Assembly (NCBI GenBank): GCA_024226555.1
Contig: JAAELO010000575.1
Span: forward strand, 1 to 64,000
From: Desulfobacterales bacterium
Lineage (GTDB): Bacteria; Desulfobacterota; Desulfobacteria; Desulfobacterales; JAAELO01
Length of the DNA: 64,000 nt
Direction: 5' to 3'
Below are positions 54,816-62,639 of this stretch, piece after piece (the stretch's first letter is position 1; each line of letters begins with the position of its first letter). A program made the position numbers and the translations under genes. The notes beneath the pieces were generated by a model. It was given only the letters and a program-made list of their open reading frames with translations, searched no databases and was not told the DNA's origin.

Positions 54816-55964
54816 CTAAACGTAAGCGCCCTCTTTAATTAACTGACTGGGTTTAAAAATTTCCTTACTGAATTTATCAGCCAGATTCTCAAGACGATTG
54901 CACAATTCATCCACAGGAATTGATTTTATCATCGTAATCAAACCTACCGGACTGCCAGTAGCATTTACTATTGCAGTATCAACATCTTCAAATGTACAGG
55001 CTCCCATCTCCACGATTTTAGCAGCTTCATTTGCATTTACTGCAACCATATCCATGGGGTCAAATTTATCAGTTTTCTTTGATAGGTCGATGTCGGGCCG
55101 ACCATTAGTCCAGTCAAAAATACCCTTCCCCGTTTTTTTCCCGAGTTCACCACTATCATATTTGCTTTTAAGAGTGCTTCCAAGGGCAAAATCCGGATGA
55201 ATTGTTTCTGCAAAGTAAGAACTTGCATAATAGTTAATATCTATGCCGGTGTAATCAATCACTTCATAAGGTCCCATAGGCATACCAAGACTACGCATAA
55301 TAGCATCAACTTCTTCAGGCTCAGCAATCTTCTGATCCAGAATACAGTTCAACAACACTGCACTTGGGCTTTGAACACGATTTACTATAAAACCAGGAAC
55401 ATCTTTTTTTACATATACAGGGATTTTGTTATTTTTTTGCACAAAATCGTAACCAATTTTCATGGTTTCTTCAGAAGTCTGGTCCCCTTTTATTACTTCA
55501 ACCAGTTTCATAATAACTACCGGATTAAAGTAATGAAGTCCAAAAAACTTATCTGGCCGTTTTGTGATAGAAGCAATTTCTGTAATGCTCATTGTGGAAG
55601 TGTTTGATGCAAATAGAGTATGTTGTGGTGCAGCCCTGTCAACCTCCTTCCATGTCTCTTTCTTCAATTCCATTATTTCAGGAATAGCTTCTATAACAAG
55701 ATCTGATTCTTTAACAGAATCCGCCAGGTCTACACAGGGAATAAGCAGATCTTTTTTTATTTTTTCATAATGATCAGCCGAAACCTTTCCTTTTTTTACA
55801 AGAATATCAAGGCTGTCGTAAATTCTACCAACCCCCTTATCCACGTACTCCTGCTTTACATCTCTTAAAAATACTTTAAAACCGGCAATTAACGCTACTT
55901 CCGCAATTCCATGCCCCATATCTCCGGCACCCAAAACAGTTACAGTTTTTATTGTACTGCTCAT
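54816..55964 (-). CDS. 3-hydroxyacyl-CoA dehydrogenase
   Basis: Protein of 382 residues. NAD-binding Rossmann motif VLGAGDMGHGIAEVALIAG near the N-terminus, then VIEAIPEIMELKKE and the family signature FFGLHYFNPVVIMKLVEVIKG (catalytic His), VPGFIVNRV and a second C-terminal helical half. It oxidises 3-hydroxyacyl-CoA (butyryl- or longer-chain) in beta-oxidation or fermentation. The single-function layout of Hbd with a duplicated C-terminal domain explains its 380 residues. The frame reaches a TTG at 55979; ATG 55964 with GGAGG seven bases upstream is the start. No hydratase or thiolase gene is adjacent. Confidence 0.88.
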   Translation of the reverse strand: MSSTIKTVTVLGAGDMGHGIAEVALIAGFKVFLRDVKQEYVDKGVGRIYDSLDILVKKGKVSADHYEKIKKDLLIPCVDLADSVKESDLVIEAIPEIMELKKETWKEVDRAAPQHTLFASNTSTMSITEIASITKRPDKFFGLHYFNPVVIMKLVEVIKGDQTSEETMKIGYDFVQKNNKIPVYVKKDVPGFIVNRVQSPSAVLLNCILDQKIAEPEEVDAIMRSLGMPMGPYEVIDYTGIDINYYASSYFAETIHPDFALGSTLKSKYDSGELGKKTGKGIFDWTNGRPDIDLSKKTDKFDPMDMVAVNANEAAKIVEMGACTFEDVDTAIVNATGSPVGLITMIKSIPVDELCNRLENLADKFSKEIFKPSQLIKEGAYV

Positions 55965-56069
55965 TTTGTGATCCTCCAAATAAAGTGTTAAAAAGTTTAA
56001 ATTAATATATTAAAAATGCTAATTACTTTTAAAAATATGAAATTTTAGAATCGAGAATTAGAAATAATT

Positions 56070-56813
56070 CTAAGGACAATATGAAATCCCTATAAGGCTC
56101 AAATATCCAATAAAAAACAGGAATGGAGTATCCCATGTATGTGGTGAAAAAGCCTCAGCCAATGTCATTAAAACTGGTATGGAGAATATCGCAACGATAA
56201 ATTGGGTATGTGTAAAATATGGTTGATATAGTAAGATCACAATTATTGAAGTAATCAATACACAGGCACTTCCCTCAAAACTTCTTACATATTTCTTTTT
56301 GCTAAAGAGGGCATAAGTTTCATACTTATGCTTACCAAAGCGGATGCCAACAGGTTCAGCAAGTCCATCTCCAATACCATTTATTAAAATAGGTATTAGT
56401 ATAAGACTCCCCATTCCAACATATTTTAGAAGAACAATCATAGGAATAATTATCAGAAAACCGGCAGTTATCTGCGTTGTAAGCCATAAAAGAGTGTGTG
56501 GTCTATCCTCGGGACGATCAAAGGAACTAAAGCAAATTCTTAAAAAGGTGAATCTTTCTCTGAATTTTTTTGTATAAAAGATAAAAGGTACCATAGCAAC
56601 TGCAAAACCGATTATATGAAGAGCAAATGATTCTTTATCATATGGGAAAATTTGATCAAGATAAACAGGTATAAAGAATAGCATGAAATGATTTATTTTC
56701 CTTGTATAGTTCACTTTTACATCTTTGTATTCAACCAGCAAACCTGAACAATATCCCACTGCAAAGAGAATTCCGGTTTTTACCACTAAATTTAAAGCAA
56801 ATTCTATCGTCAT
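56070..56813 (-). CDS. Polyprenol/dolichol-kinase-like membrane protein, paralog A
   Basis: Protein of 247 residues with about seven TM segments. The CTP-dependent dolichol/phytol-kinase-like core is NGIGDGLAEPVGIRFGKHKYETYALFSKKKYVRSFEGSACVLITS, where the Asp, the FGKHK and the SFEGS residues match the family's nucleotide and phosphate sites. It should phosphorylate a long-chain lipid alcohol or diacylglycerol-like substrate at the membrane. SD AAGGG. It follows the next gene (56980-57723) on the same strand after 166 bp and is its close paralog. Confidence 0.75.
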   Translation of the reverse strand: MTIEFALNLVVKTGILFAVGYCSGLLVEYKDVKVNYTRKINHFMLFFIPVYLDQIFPYDKESFALHIIGFAVAMVPFIFYTKKFRERFTFLRICFSSFDRPEDRPHTLLWLTTQITAGFLIIIPMIVLLKYVGMGSLILIPILINGIGDGLAEPVGIRFGKHKYETYALFSKKKYVRSFEGSACVLITSIIVILLYQPYFTHTQFIVAIFSIPVLMTLAEAFSPHTWDTPFLFFIGYLSLIGISYCP

Positions 56814-56979
56814 AACAAAACCCTTTCATGTTAATCTCTATTAATCGCTCTATCCCATATATATCATATCATCACACTGATTTGAAAAATTCTCAAGTTT
56901 CCTTGAAGTGTTAATTACTTTCAAAAAGTAGAAATTTTCGAAGCAAGAATTAAAAGGGAACTAAATGTTCACAAGAATC

Positions 56980-57723
56980 CTATGGACAGTATGAAATCCC
57001 TATAAGGCTGGAATATCCAACAAGAAATAGAGTTGGAGTATCCCAGGTATGGGGAGAAAAAGCTTCTGTCAGTGTCATTATGATTGGTATAGAACAAAGA
57101 GCAATAATGAATTGAGTCGGTGTAAAAAATTGTTTATAAAGAAGAATAACAATTATTGAAGTAATCAAAACACACGCGCTGCCCTCAAAACTTCTTGTAT
57201 ATTTCTTTTTACTAAAAAGAGCATAGGTTTCATATTTATGCTTACCAAAGCGAATTCCAACAGGTTCTGCAAGACCATCCCCTATACCCGTTATTAAAAT
57301 AGGAATCAGTAAAAGACTAATCATTCCTACACTTTTAAGAAGTACTACCATTGGAATAATTACTAAAAAACCTGCAATCATCTGGGTTGTAAGCCACAAA
57401 AGTGTGTGAGGCCTATCTTCAGGACGATCAAAAGAACTAAAACAAATTTTGAAAAATGTGAATCTGTTTCTGAATTTCTCCATATAAAAAATGAAAGGAA
57501 ACAAGGTAATGATAAAACCAATGACATAAAGAGCAAATGACTCTTTATTATATGGAAAAATTTCATCAATAAAAACAGGGATAAAGAATACAAAGAAATG
57601 GTTTATCTTCCTTGTATAATTAACCTTTACATCTTTATGTACAACCATTAAACCTGTCGTATATATAACCGTAAACATAATTACGGTTTTTACCAGTAAA
57701 TTTAAAAAAAATTCTGTTGTCAT
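56980..57723 (-). CDS. Polyprenol/dolichol-kinase-like membrane protein, paralog B
   Basis: Protein of 247 residues, same length and largely identical to paralog A, with TGIGDGLAEPVGIRFGKHKYETYALFSKKKYTRSFEGSACV as the core. The N-terminal third is more diverged, consistent with a tandem duplication followed by specialisation of the lipid-facing part. The intergenic segments upstream of both stops are also similar. SD AAGGGAA. A small DNA-binding/zinc protein gene lies 35 bp upstream on the same strand and may be in one operon. Confidence 0.75.
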   Translation of the reverse strand: MTTEFFLNLLVKTVIMFTVIYTTGLMVVHKDVKVNYTRKINHFFVFFIPVFIDEIFPYNKESFALYVIGFIITLFPFIFYMEKFRNRFTFFKICFSSFDRPEDRPHTLLWLTTQMIAGFLVIIPMVVLLKSVGMISLLLIPILITGIGDGLAEPVGIRFGKHKYETYALFSKKKYTRSFEGSACVLITSIIVILLYKQFFTPTQFIIALCSIPIIMTLTEAFSPHTWDTPTLFLVGYSSLIGISYCP

Positions 57724-57758
57724 TTTGATTCCCTTTCAGATCTTTTTCTATAATTCAG

Positions 57759-58049
57759 TCAACTTTTCTTGCCAAATGTCAGGTCTTCGGATAGATTCTC
57801 AAAACATTCAACACACACTGCATGCATTTTTTCACCATCATAAAAGCCATTTTTTTTTGATAACAATCCAACTTTACTTCCACATCTTTGACATATATCA
57901 ATGTTCTTAAGCTCATTCTCAATAACCCACTTACCAACAGCCTGCTCAAAAATAATCTGGTTAAGCTTTGTTACTGCATAACCCTCTTGTTCTGCCATTT
58001 TCTTGTATTTCAGATAAAGTTCATCTGATATTTCCATTCTAATTTTCAT
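57759..58049 (-). CDS. Small protein with ribbon-helix-helix-like start and zinc ribbon
   Basis: Protein of 96 residues. Residues 1-45 (MKIRMEISDELYLKYKKMAEQEGYAVTKLNQIIFEQAVGKW) have the strand-helix-helix pattern of ribbon-helix-helix DNA-binding proteins. Residues 52-85 hold CQRCGSKVGLL and CVEC, a CxxC/CxxC zinc ribbon. I infer a metal-stabilised regulator. SD AAGGGAAG. Directly upstream are repeated GTTAC/GTAAC boxes next to TTGACA, fitting autoregulation, and downstream are the two polyprenol-kinase-like genes. Confidence 0.65.
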   Translation of the reverse strand: MKIRMEISDELYLKYKKMAEQEGYAVTKLNQIIFEQAVGKWVIENELKNIDICQRCGSKVGLLSKKNGFYDGEKMHAVCVECFENLSEDLTFGKKS

Positions 58050-58070
58050 AAATCTTCCCTTAAATTTATA

Positions 58071-58108
58071 GTAACCGTTACGTAACTTATATGTAACATC
58101 ACTGTCAA
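58071..58108 (-). promoter_or_regulatory. Promoter/operator of the small regulator gene
   Basis: On the minus strand TTGACA (58103-58108) is followed by GTTAC, GTTAC, GTAAC and GTTAC boxes; on the plus strand these are GTAACCGTTAC (58071-58081, perfect dyad), GTAAC at 58082 and GTAAC at 58093. A clear -10 is not evident. Short tandem and inverted boxes are typical ribbon-helix-helix operators. Confidence 0.5.
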
Positions 58109-58375
58109 CCTTTTATTTTAGGGACAGTAAACATGAGGATAACAATTAAAATTTTGGAAGAAGTTAGCTATATAAAAAATAAAGAGTTGGTTTAAAATTT
58201 TGCAAACATAATGTTTTCAGATAAGAATCCTTTTTTTAAATTGGTAGTTAGTTTTATATCGATAGTTACACTTGTAGATTCACCAGAAAATGGTTTATGG
58301 TATTTTGATGATTAATTAAAAAGTTATTAATTAAACTTTCTTTGTAACAAAACCTTGGTAAAATATGGAGAAGTT

Positions 58376-59146
58376 ATGAAAAAAATCATGTGGATTTTAA
58401 TTTTATCGATATTTTTATCACAACCTCTCTCTGCAGAATCCGTTAATGTAATAACTTACCACTACCCTCCATATGTAGTTGGTGATGGAAGTGGTATCTT
58501 AGAATTAATTCTACACAAAGTTTCAAAATATACTAAACACAAAATAAAATTTGAAAAATACCCTCTAAAAAGAGCCTCCTTAACATTTGGAGGTGATTAT
58601 AAAGATAAACTTTTTCTTGGAGTTTATCATAATTTACCCAAACAACCAGTCTCAGTTAGGACACAAATTTTTATTAGAACCAGAATTGTTAGTGTTTATT
58701 ACAAGAAGGATTTCCCGAAATTCAACTATACAAGCTTTGAAGAGTTAAAAGGAAAAACAATCGGGGTTCTATTTGGAAACCCTTTTAACAGAGTTTTAGT
58801 TAAATATGGCTTAAAGCAGGAAAAGAATAGTCAGTTAAAAAACAACCTTAAAAAGCTTGTTAATCAAAGGATTGATTTTTGGTTAGTTCCGGATATTACT
58901 GCATATCAATTAATTGAAAAAGAGATGCCAGGTATGAGGGATTTGTTTGGTTTTTTTGAAGATAGAAAAGCTATACCACTTCTTCCTATATCTCTTGTTG
59001 CTGGTGAGGAAAGTAATAAAAAGAAAGTATTTACTGATATTTGTACAGGATTAAAAAAGATAGTAAAAAATGGAAAGTGCTTAAAAATACTTGAAGGTTT
59101 TTACGGTAAAGGATTAGTTCCCGATGGTGTTATGGTAAAATTTTGA
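58376..59146 (+). CDS. Periplasmic binding protein (SBP family 3-like), divergent paralog
   Basis: Protein of 256 residues with a signal peptide (cleavage near LSAESV). It has the YHYPPYVVGDGSGILELILHKVSKYTKHKIKFEKYPLKRA start typical of amino-acid-type binding proteins, then FNYTSFEELKGKTIGVLFGNPF and WLVPDITAYQLIEKEMPG. More diverged from the two near-identical ones at 44006 and 59479. The frame is open from TTG 58355, but ATG 58376 with GGAGAA upstream fits the signal peptide. No transporter genes adjoin. Confidence 0.75.
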   Translation: MKKIMWILILSIFLSQPLSAESVNVITYHYPPYVVGDGSGILELILHKVSKYTKHKIKFEKYPLKRASLTFGGDYKDKLFLGVYHNLPKQPVSVRTQIFIRTRIVSVYYKKDFPKFNYTSFEELKGKTIGVLFGNPFNRVLVKYGLKQEKNSQLKNNLKKLVNQRIDFWLVPDITAYQLIEKEMPGMRDLFGFFEDRKAIPLLPISLVAGEESNKKKVFTDICTGLKKIVKNGKCLKILEGFYGKGLVPDGVMVKF

Positions 59147-59151
59147 TAGTC

Positions 59152-59239
59152 GTAGGTTGGATAGAGCCAGGCGAAAATCCAACATTTCCGATCAAATCTA
59201 AATTTCCGGGTTTGTCGGGTTTCGTTCCTCAAACCGAAC
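59152..59239. repeat. GTAGGTTGG-type intergenic repeat, copy 1
   Basis: GTAGGTTGGATAGAGCC, then AATCCAACATTTCCG and GGGTTTGTCGGGTTTCGTTCC. A second copy is at 61647-61718. The 332-bp gap before the next gene holds no other element. Confidence 0.7.
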
Positions 59240-59478
59240 AGGTGTCTTTCTCTAAACATTTACATCTAATCCCTGCACACTTTCACAGAGATACAATACA
59301 AATAATCATCTGAATTTATTAATTAATTAATATTCTCTTTATTAAAAAATTGTTGTAATATTAACAACTGAACATCAAGGACGTACCTGGAACTTTAGCC
59401 AATTAAAATACAGTACTATTTGAAATATCTCTTATCTAAAGAAATTTTAAGGATGACTTTTTTAAAGGTATCACCCCT

Positions 59479-60231
59479 ATGCGCATTTTATTGATTCTAT
59501 TCATAGTTATTTTTTGTACACCGGATATTTACTCTCAAAATTGCAAGCAACTAATAGTCTCCGGGTCTGTGGGATGGAATCCCTTAGTCATGCAAAATAA
59601 AGAGACTAAAAAGATAACTGGTATCTCATATGATTTAATCATGGAAATTGGGAAAAAATTGAACATTCCAGTTAAATTCCAGATATTACCCTGGAAGCGT
59701 ATGCTTGTTTACCTTGATCAGGGTGAAATAGATGTGATCTTAGGGATTTACTGGACAAAAAAAAGATCTGAAATATATCATTATTCTTCACCTTTTTTGC
59801 AAAATGAAGCCAGAGTTTTTGTTCTAAAAGAGAAGAAATTTAATTTTAGAAGTTTTAAGGACTTAATTGGTAAAAGAGGAGATATTCCTCCAGGTGGTAG
59901 TTTCGGTGATAAATTCGATAAGTTTTCTAAGAAACATTTAAAGCTTAGTGGTATTAAAGATAGGAGCTCAAGAATAAAAAGACTTCTCTTAGGACGCTGT
60001 CATTATTTTATCGCAGATTATATGGACGGTATGTGGACTCTAAATGAACAGGGGATGGCGGACAAAATTGTTCCCTTACCTAAAGCTGTAAGTAAGACAC
60101 AGGTATATTTTGCGATGTCCAGAAAATCAAAATGTCCAAACATTGCTGCTGAAATTACCAACTATATTGAGATATTTAAGAATGATGGAACAATGAAATC
60201 TATTATTCGTAGATATATCAGGAATAAATAA
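59479..60231 (+). CDS. Periplasmic amino-acid-type binding protein, paralog 2
   Basis: Protein of 250 residues with signal peptide (cleavage near IYSQN). Very similar to the protein at 44006-44755 throughout, including GDIPPGGSFGDKFDKFSKKH and SRKSKCPNIAAEITNYIE. A second copy 15 kb away without ABC partners points to duplication and possible specialisation, for example as a ligand-binding partner for a sensor. The start ATG is preceded by AAGGTAT only, a weak ribosome binding site. Confidence 0.78.
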   Translation: MRILLILFIVIFCTPDIYSQNCKQLIVSGSVGWNPLVMQNKETKKITGISYDLIMEIGKKLNIPVKFQILPWKRMLVYLDQGEIDVILGIYWTKKRSEIYHYSSPFLQNEARVFVLKEKKFNFRSFKDLIGKRGDIPPGGSFGDKFDKFSKKHLKLSGIKDRSSRIKRLLLGRCHYFIADYMDGMWTLNEQGMADKIVPLPKAVSKTQVYFAMSRKSKCPNIAAEITNYIEIFKNDGTMKSIIRRYIRNK

Positions 60232-60320
60232 TATTAGAAGGTCTTAAAAGAAAAACCCCCTGCCGGTGTTGAAATAAAATGCTTAAATATCATTAACGGC
60301 ACTTTGAATAATTTTATTTA

Positions 60321-60348
60321 TTGACCAATGCGTTTAGATAGTATACGC
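60321..60348 (+). promoter_or_regulatory. Promoter/operator of the MarR gene
   Basis: TTGACC at 60321-60326, then operator GCGTTTAG-N4-TATACGC at 60330-60348. Identical architecture to 60911-60938: TTGAMC starting 9 bp before GCGTWTAG-N4-TATACRC. Confidence 0.65.
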
Positions 60349-60356
60349 TTGATTTC

Positions 60357-60806
60357 ATGAAAGAGATAGATCAAAAATTAAAATCAGTTTTTAAACTTGC
60401 GATGAAGCTTGATAAAACCCCCCGAAGCTACGGAACAGAAGAGCTGTTTACATCTGCTGAGATCCATCTTGTCGAAACAATAGGTGATAATGACGAAAAA
60501 CTCGGTGTTACAGATCTTGCAAAGTTTTTAAGCATTACTAAAGGGGCCGTATCCCAGACACTAAAAAAACTTGAAAAAAAAGGGCTTACAATAAAAACAG
60601 AGGACCTCAATAACAGCTCAAGGCTCATTGTTTCACTTTCATCAAAAGGTAAGGTTGCATATTTTGCACACAAGCACTGGCACGAAACAAAAGACGGTGG
60701 CTATAAAGAATATTATGAAAATCTGCCTCCTGATAAAGTTGAATTTCTTGTAGAATTTTTCACAAGGGTTGAAGGTTTTTATAAAAAGATATTGTCAGAA
60801 GAGTAA
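60357..60806 (+). CDS. MarR-family transcriptional regulator
   Basis: Protein of 149 residues with the MarR winged helix-turn-helix: ELFTSAEIHLVETIGDN, LGVTDLAKFLSITKGAVSQTLKKLEKKGLTIKTED and a wing (NNSSRLIVSLSSKGKVAYF), then a dimerisation helix. It starts 8 bp after its own operator, with no strong ribosome binding site, so a short leader is likely. Both its promoter and that of the downstream methyltransferase gene carry the same dyad, so it probably represses both and responds to a small molecule. Confidence 0.85.
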   Translation: MKEIDQKLKSVFKLAMKLDKTPRSYGTEELFTSAEIHLVETIGDNDEKLGVTDLAKFLSITKGAVSQTLKKLEKKGLTIKTEDLNNSSRLIVSLSSKGKVAYFAHKHWHETKDGGYKEYYENLPPDKVEFLVEFFTRVEGFYKKILSEE

Positions 60807-60910
60807 AGGGAACCATTTGATATCAATGTTTTTTGCAATGACTAAGCAACTTCATTGATATCCTGTTAATGGGTAAAGTTTTAAGTTTATGCAATAATCT
60901 AAATATTTTT

Positions 60911-60938
60911 TTGAACATAGCGTATAGCCCCTATACAC
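60911..60938 (+). promoter_or_regulatory. Promoter/operator of the methyltransferase gene
   Basis: TTGAAC at 60911-60916, then GCGTATAG-N4-TATACAC (60920-60938), containing a perfect GTATAG-CCC-CTATAC dyad that covers the spacer and -10. Confidence 0.65.
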
Positions 60939-60960
60939 CAATTAAAGAAAGGATAAAAAA

Positions 60961-61599
60961 ATGGAATCACAAAACGCTACAAAAACTCAATTTGATGAAC
61001 TTGCGGAATCCTGGGATGAAGACCCCAAAAGAATTATTTTTACAAAAGCTATTGCAGATTCAATTAAGAAAGAACTAAACCTGGATAAAAGCACCAGGGC
61101 TTTTGAATTTGGTTGCGGAACAGGACTCGTAACCATGCAAATGGCAGATGCACTTGGAAGTATAACCGCAGTTGACAGCTCAGAGAAAATGATTGAGCAA
61201 CTTGCTAAAAAAATCGAAGGTAGTAAAATCAAAAACATTAAACCCATTCATATAGATTTTGATGAAGAGGACTTACCTTCAGGAGACTATTCTTTGCTGT
61301 TCAGTAATATGGTTATACACCATTTGGACGATTATGAATCACAACTTAAAAGATTCCATGAGCTCATTGAACCGGGTGGATATATTGCAATCTCAGACCT
61401 TGATAAGGAAGATGGAAGTTTTCACGGAGATATGGAAGGAATTTTTCATTATGGATTTGAAAGAGATAGCTTTATAAAATCTCTTGAGAAAGCAGGTTTT
61501 ATAAATTGCAGAGTGACAACTGCTTTTGTAATACCAAGGGAAAATGAAGACGGATCAAAAACTGAATTTCCAATATTTCTGGCCATCGGACAAAAATAA
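60961..61599 (+). CDS. Class I SAM-dependent methyltransferase, MarR-linked
   Basis: Protein of 212 residues: RAFEFGCGTGLVTMQMADALGSITAVDSSEKMIEQLAKK (motif I and post-I acidic residue), LLFSNMVIHHLDDYESQLKRFHELIEPGGYIAISDLDKEDG (motifs II and III). Small-molecule type rather than nucleic-acid or protein methylation by layout. The preceding MarR gene and shared operator suggest inducible modification of a toxic or signalling compound (inference). SD AAAGGA. Confidence 0.8.
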   Translation: MESQNATKTQFDELAESWDEDPKRIIFTKAIADSIKKELNLDKSTRAFEFGCGTGLVTMQMADALGSITAVDSSEKMIEQLAKKIEGSKIKNIKPIHIDFDEEDLPSGDYSLLFSNMVIHHLDDYESQLKRFHELIEPGGYIAISDLDKEDGSFHGDMEGIFHYGFERDSFIKSLEKAGFINCRVTTAFVIPRENEDGSKTEFPIFLAIGQK

Positions 61600-61646
61600 A
61601 AAAGTATGTTTAAATCATTAATACGAGGCTGTGGATATATATAGTT

Positions 61647-61718
61647 GTAGGTTGAATAGAGCCAAAGGCGAAATCCAACATTTCCGGGTTTGTCGGGTTT
61701 CGTTCCTCAAACCAACCG
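61647..61718. repeat. GTAGGTTGG-type intergenic repeat, copy 2
   Basis: GTAGGTTGAATAGAGCC, AATCCAACATTTCCG and GGGTTTGTCGGGTTTCGTTCC, shorter than copy 1 by an internal 16-base segment. An AAACTTTT-GAAAAGTTT palindrome follows at 61773-61789, also seen at 63279-63295. The rest of the 306-bp gap has no gene. Confidence 0.7.
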
Positions 61719-61905
61719 AAAGTTGCAAATTTTAAAGGCATTAAATTAGATTCTAAAAAACCTTAAAAGACCAAACTTTTGAAAAGTTTGACAAACAGAA
61801 TATTTTCAGAAAAAGACTTTTTTGAAGTGGTTAGTTTTTTTCATATGAATATTTTAACTTTCATACTATTCAATTATAATGCCCTCTGAAAAATAAAGGA
61901 TAAAT

Positions 61906-62157
61906 ATGAATAAAACAGATGCTTTGAAAATAATCAATGATGAAGAGTTATCAGATTATAATTTATTTGAGCAACATAATGAACGCCCAAATGAAGTAAT
62001 TATCAAATTAGAAAATGACAAGTGGCTTGTCTATGCTAATGATGAAAGATGTAATATTCATGGAAAAATAAAATCTTTTTCAAATGAAAGCGATGCATTA
62101 GAAGAATTTATTAAACGATTAAGAGGATCAAAAAACTCAAAATTATTCAACTCCTAA
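61906..62157 (+). CDS. Small acidic protein, possibly immunity-type, 83 aa
   Basis: Protein of 83 residues: ALKIINDEELSDYNLFEQ, NEVIIKLENDKWLVYANDERCNIHGKIKSFSNESDALEEFIKRLR. The compact alpha/beta pattern with WLVYANDERxxxxGKxxxFxxESDALEEFIKRLR reminds me of small polymorphic-toxin immunity proteins (Imm59-like), but no toxin gene is beside it and I am not sure. Strong SD AAAGGA five bases upstream. Confidence 0.55.
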   Translation: MNKTDALKIINDEELSDYNLFEQHNERPNEVIIKLENDKWLVYANDERCNIHGKIKSFSNESDALEEFIKRLRGSKNSKLFNS

Positions 62158-62206
62158 AAACTAATATGGAGACGTTTTTACTCATAAGCAGATAATTAAA
62201 TATCCT

Positions 62207-62232
62207 GAAGGGTGGGCAATCGCCCACCCTTC
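62207..62232. terminator. Bidirectional hairpin
   Basis: Perfect 11-bp stem GAAGGGTGGGC-AATC-GCCCACCCTTC between convergent small genes. Same core as the hairpins at 53206 and 54769. Confidence 0.7.
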
Positions 62233-62237
62233 ATAGA

Positions 62238-62549
62238 CTACTCTTTCATTCTATATAGATAAACATACAAATTGTTTTTCTCTACCTCATACAGATCAAG
62301 CTCCGGTGTGTTTACACATCCCATTGAAAGTAAAAACCTCTTAATAAATATAGCTTTATAAACCGGACATTCATTACTTATGATCCACTGCTTTTCAAGC
62401 ATATCTACTCTATGAATCTCCAAAAAACTTCTCTTCGTATCTGTTGTTAACCCAACATACCATTTGAAAAAACCTCCACCGAACATCTCTATAAATCTTA
62501 AAAAATCGTATGAAGTTTCAACAAAGGATGGTTTTATTTCTATGCGCAT
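62238..62549 (-). CDS. Small GIY-YIG-like protein of unknown function, 103 aa
   Basis: Protein of 103 residues: FFKWYVGLTTDTKRSFLEIHRVD resembles the WYVGxTxDxxxRLFxxH start of a small GIY-YIG-like group, and KRFLLSMGCVNTPELDLYEVEKNNLYVYLYRMKE matches its usual C-terminus (GCDxxP..xYVYAYRK). The canonical nuclease residues are only partly present, so activity is doubtful. Convergent with the small acidic protein gene. Confidence 0.5.
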   Translation of the reverse strand: MRIEIKPSFVETSYDFLRFIEMFGGGFFKWYVGLTTDTKRSFLEIHRVDMLEKQWIISNECPVYKAIFIKRFLLSMGCVNTPELDLYEVEKNNLYVYLYRMKE

Positions 62550-62589
62550 ATGGTGTTATCCTTATTTTTTCGAACCGCGGACGGTCGTC

Positions 62590-62634
62590 ATTCCTGAGAA
62601 GATTTGTGTTTTTTTACAAATTTGAGTCAGGAAT
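62590..62634. repeat. GTCATTCCTGA-type inverted repeat
   Basis: ATTCCTGA (62590-62597) and TCAGGAAT (62627-62634), with inner pairing of ATTTGT and ACAAAT. It is a relative of 32344-32402. Confidence 0.6.
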
Positions 62635-62639
62635 CCATA

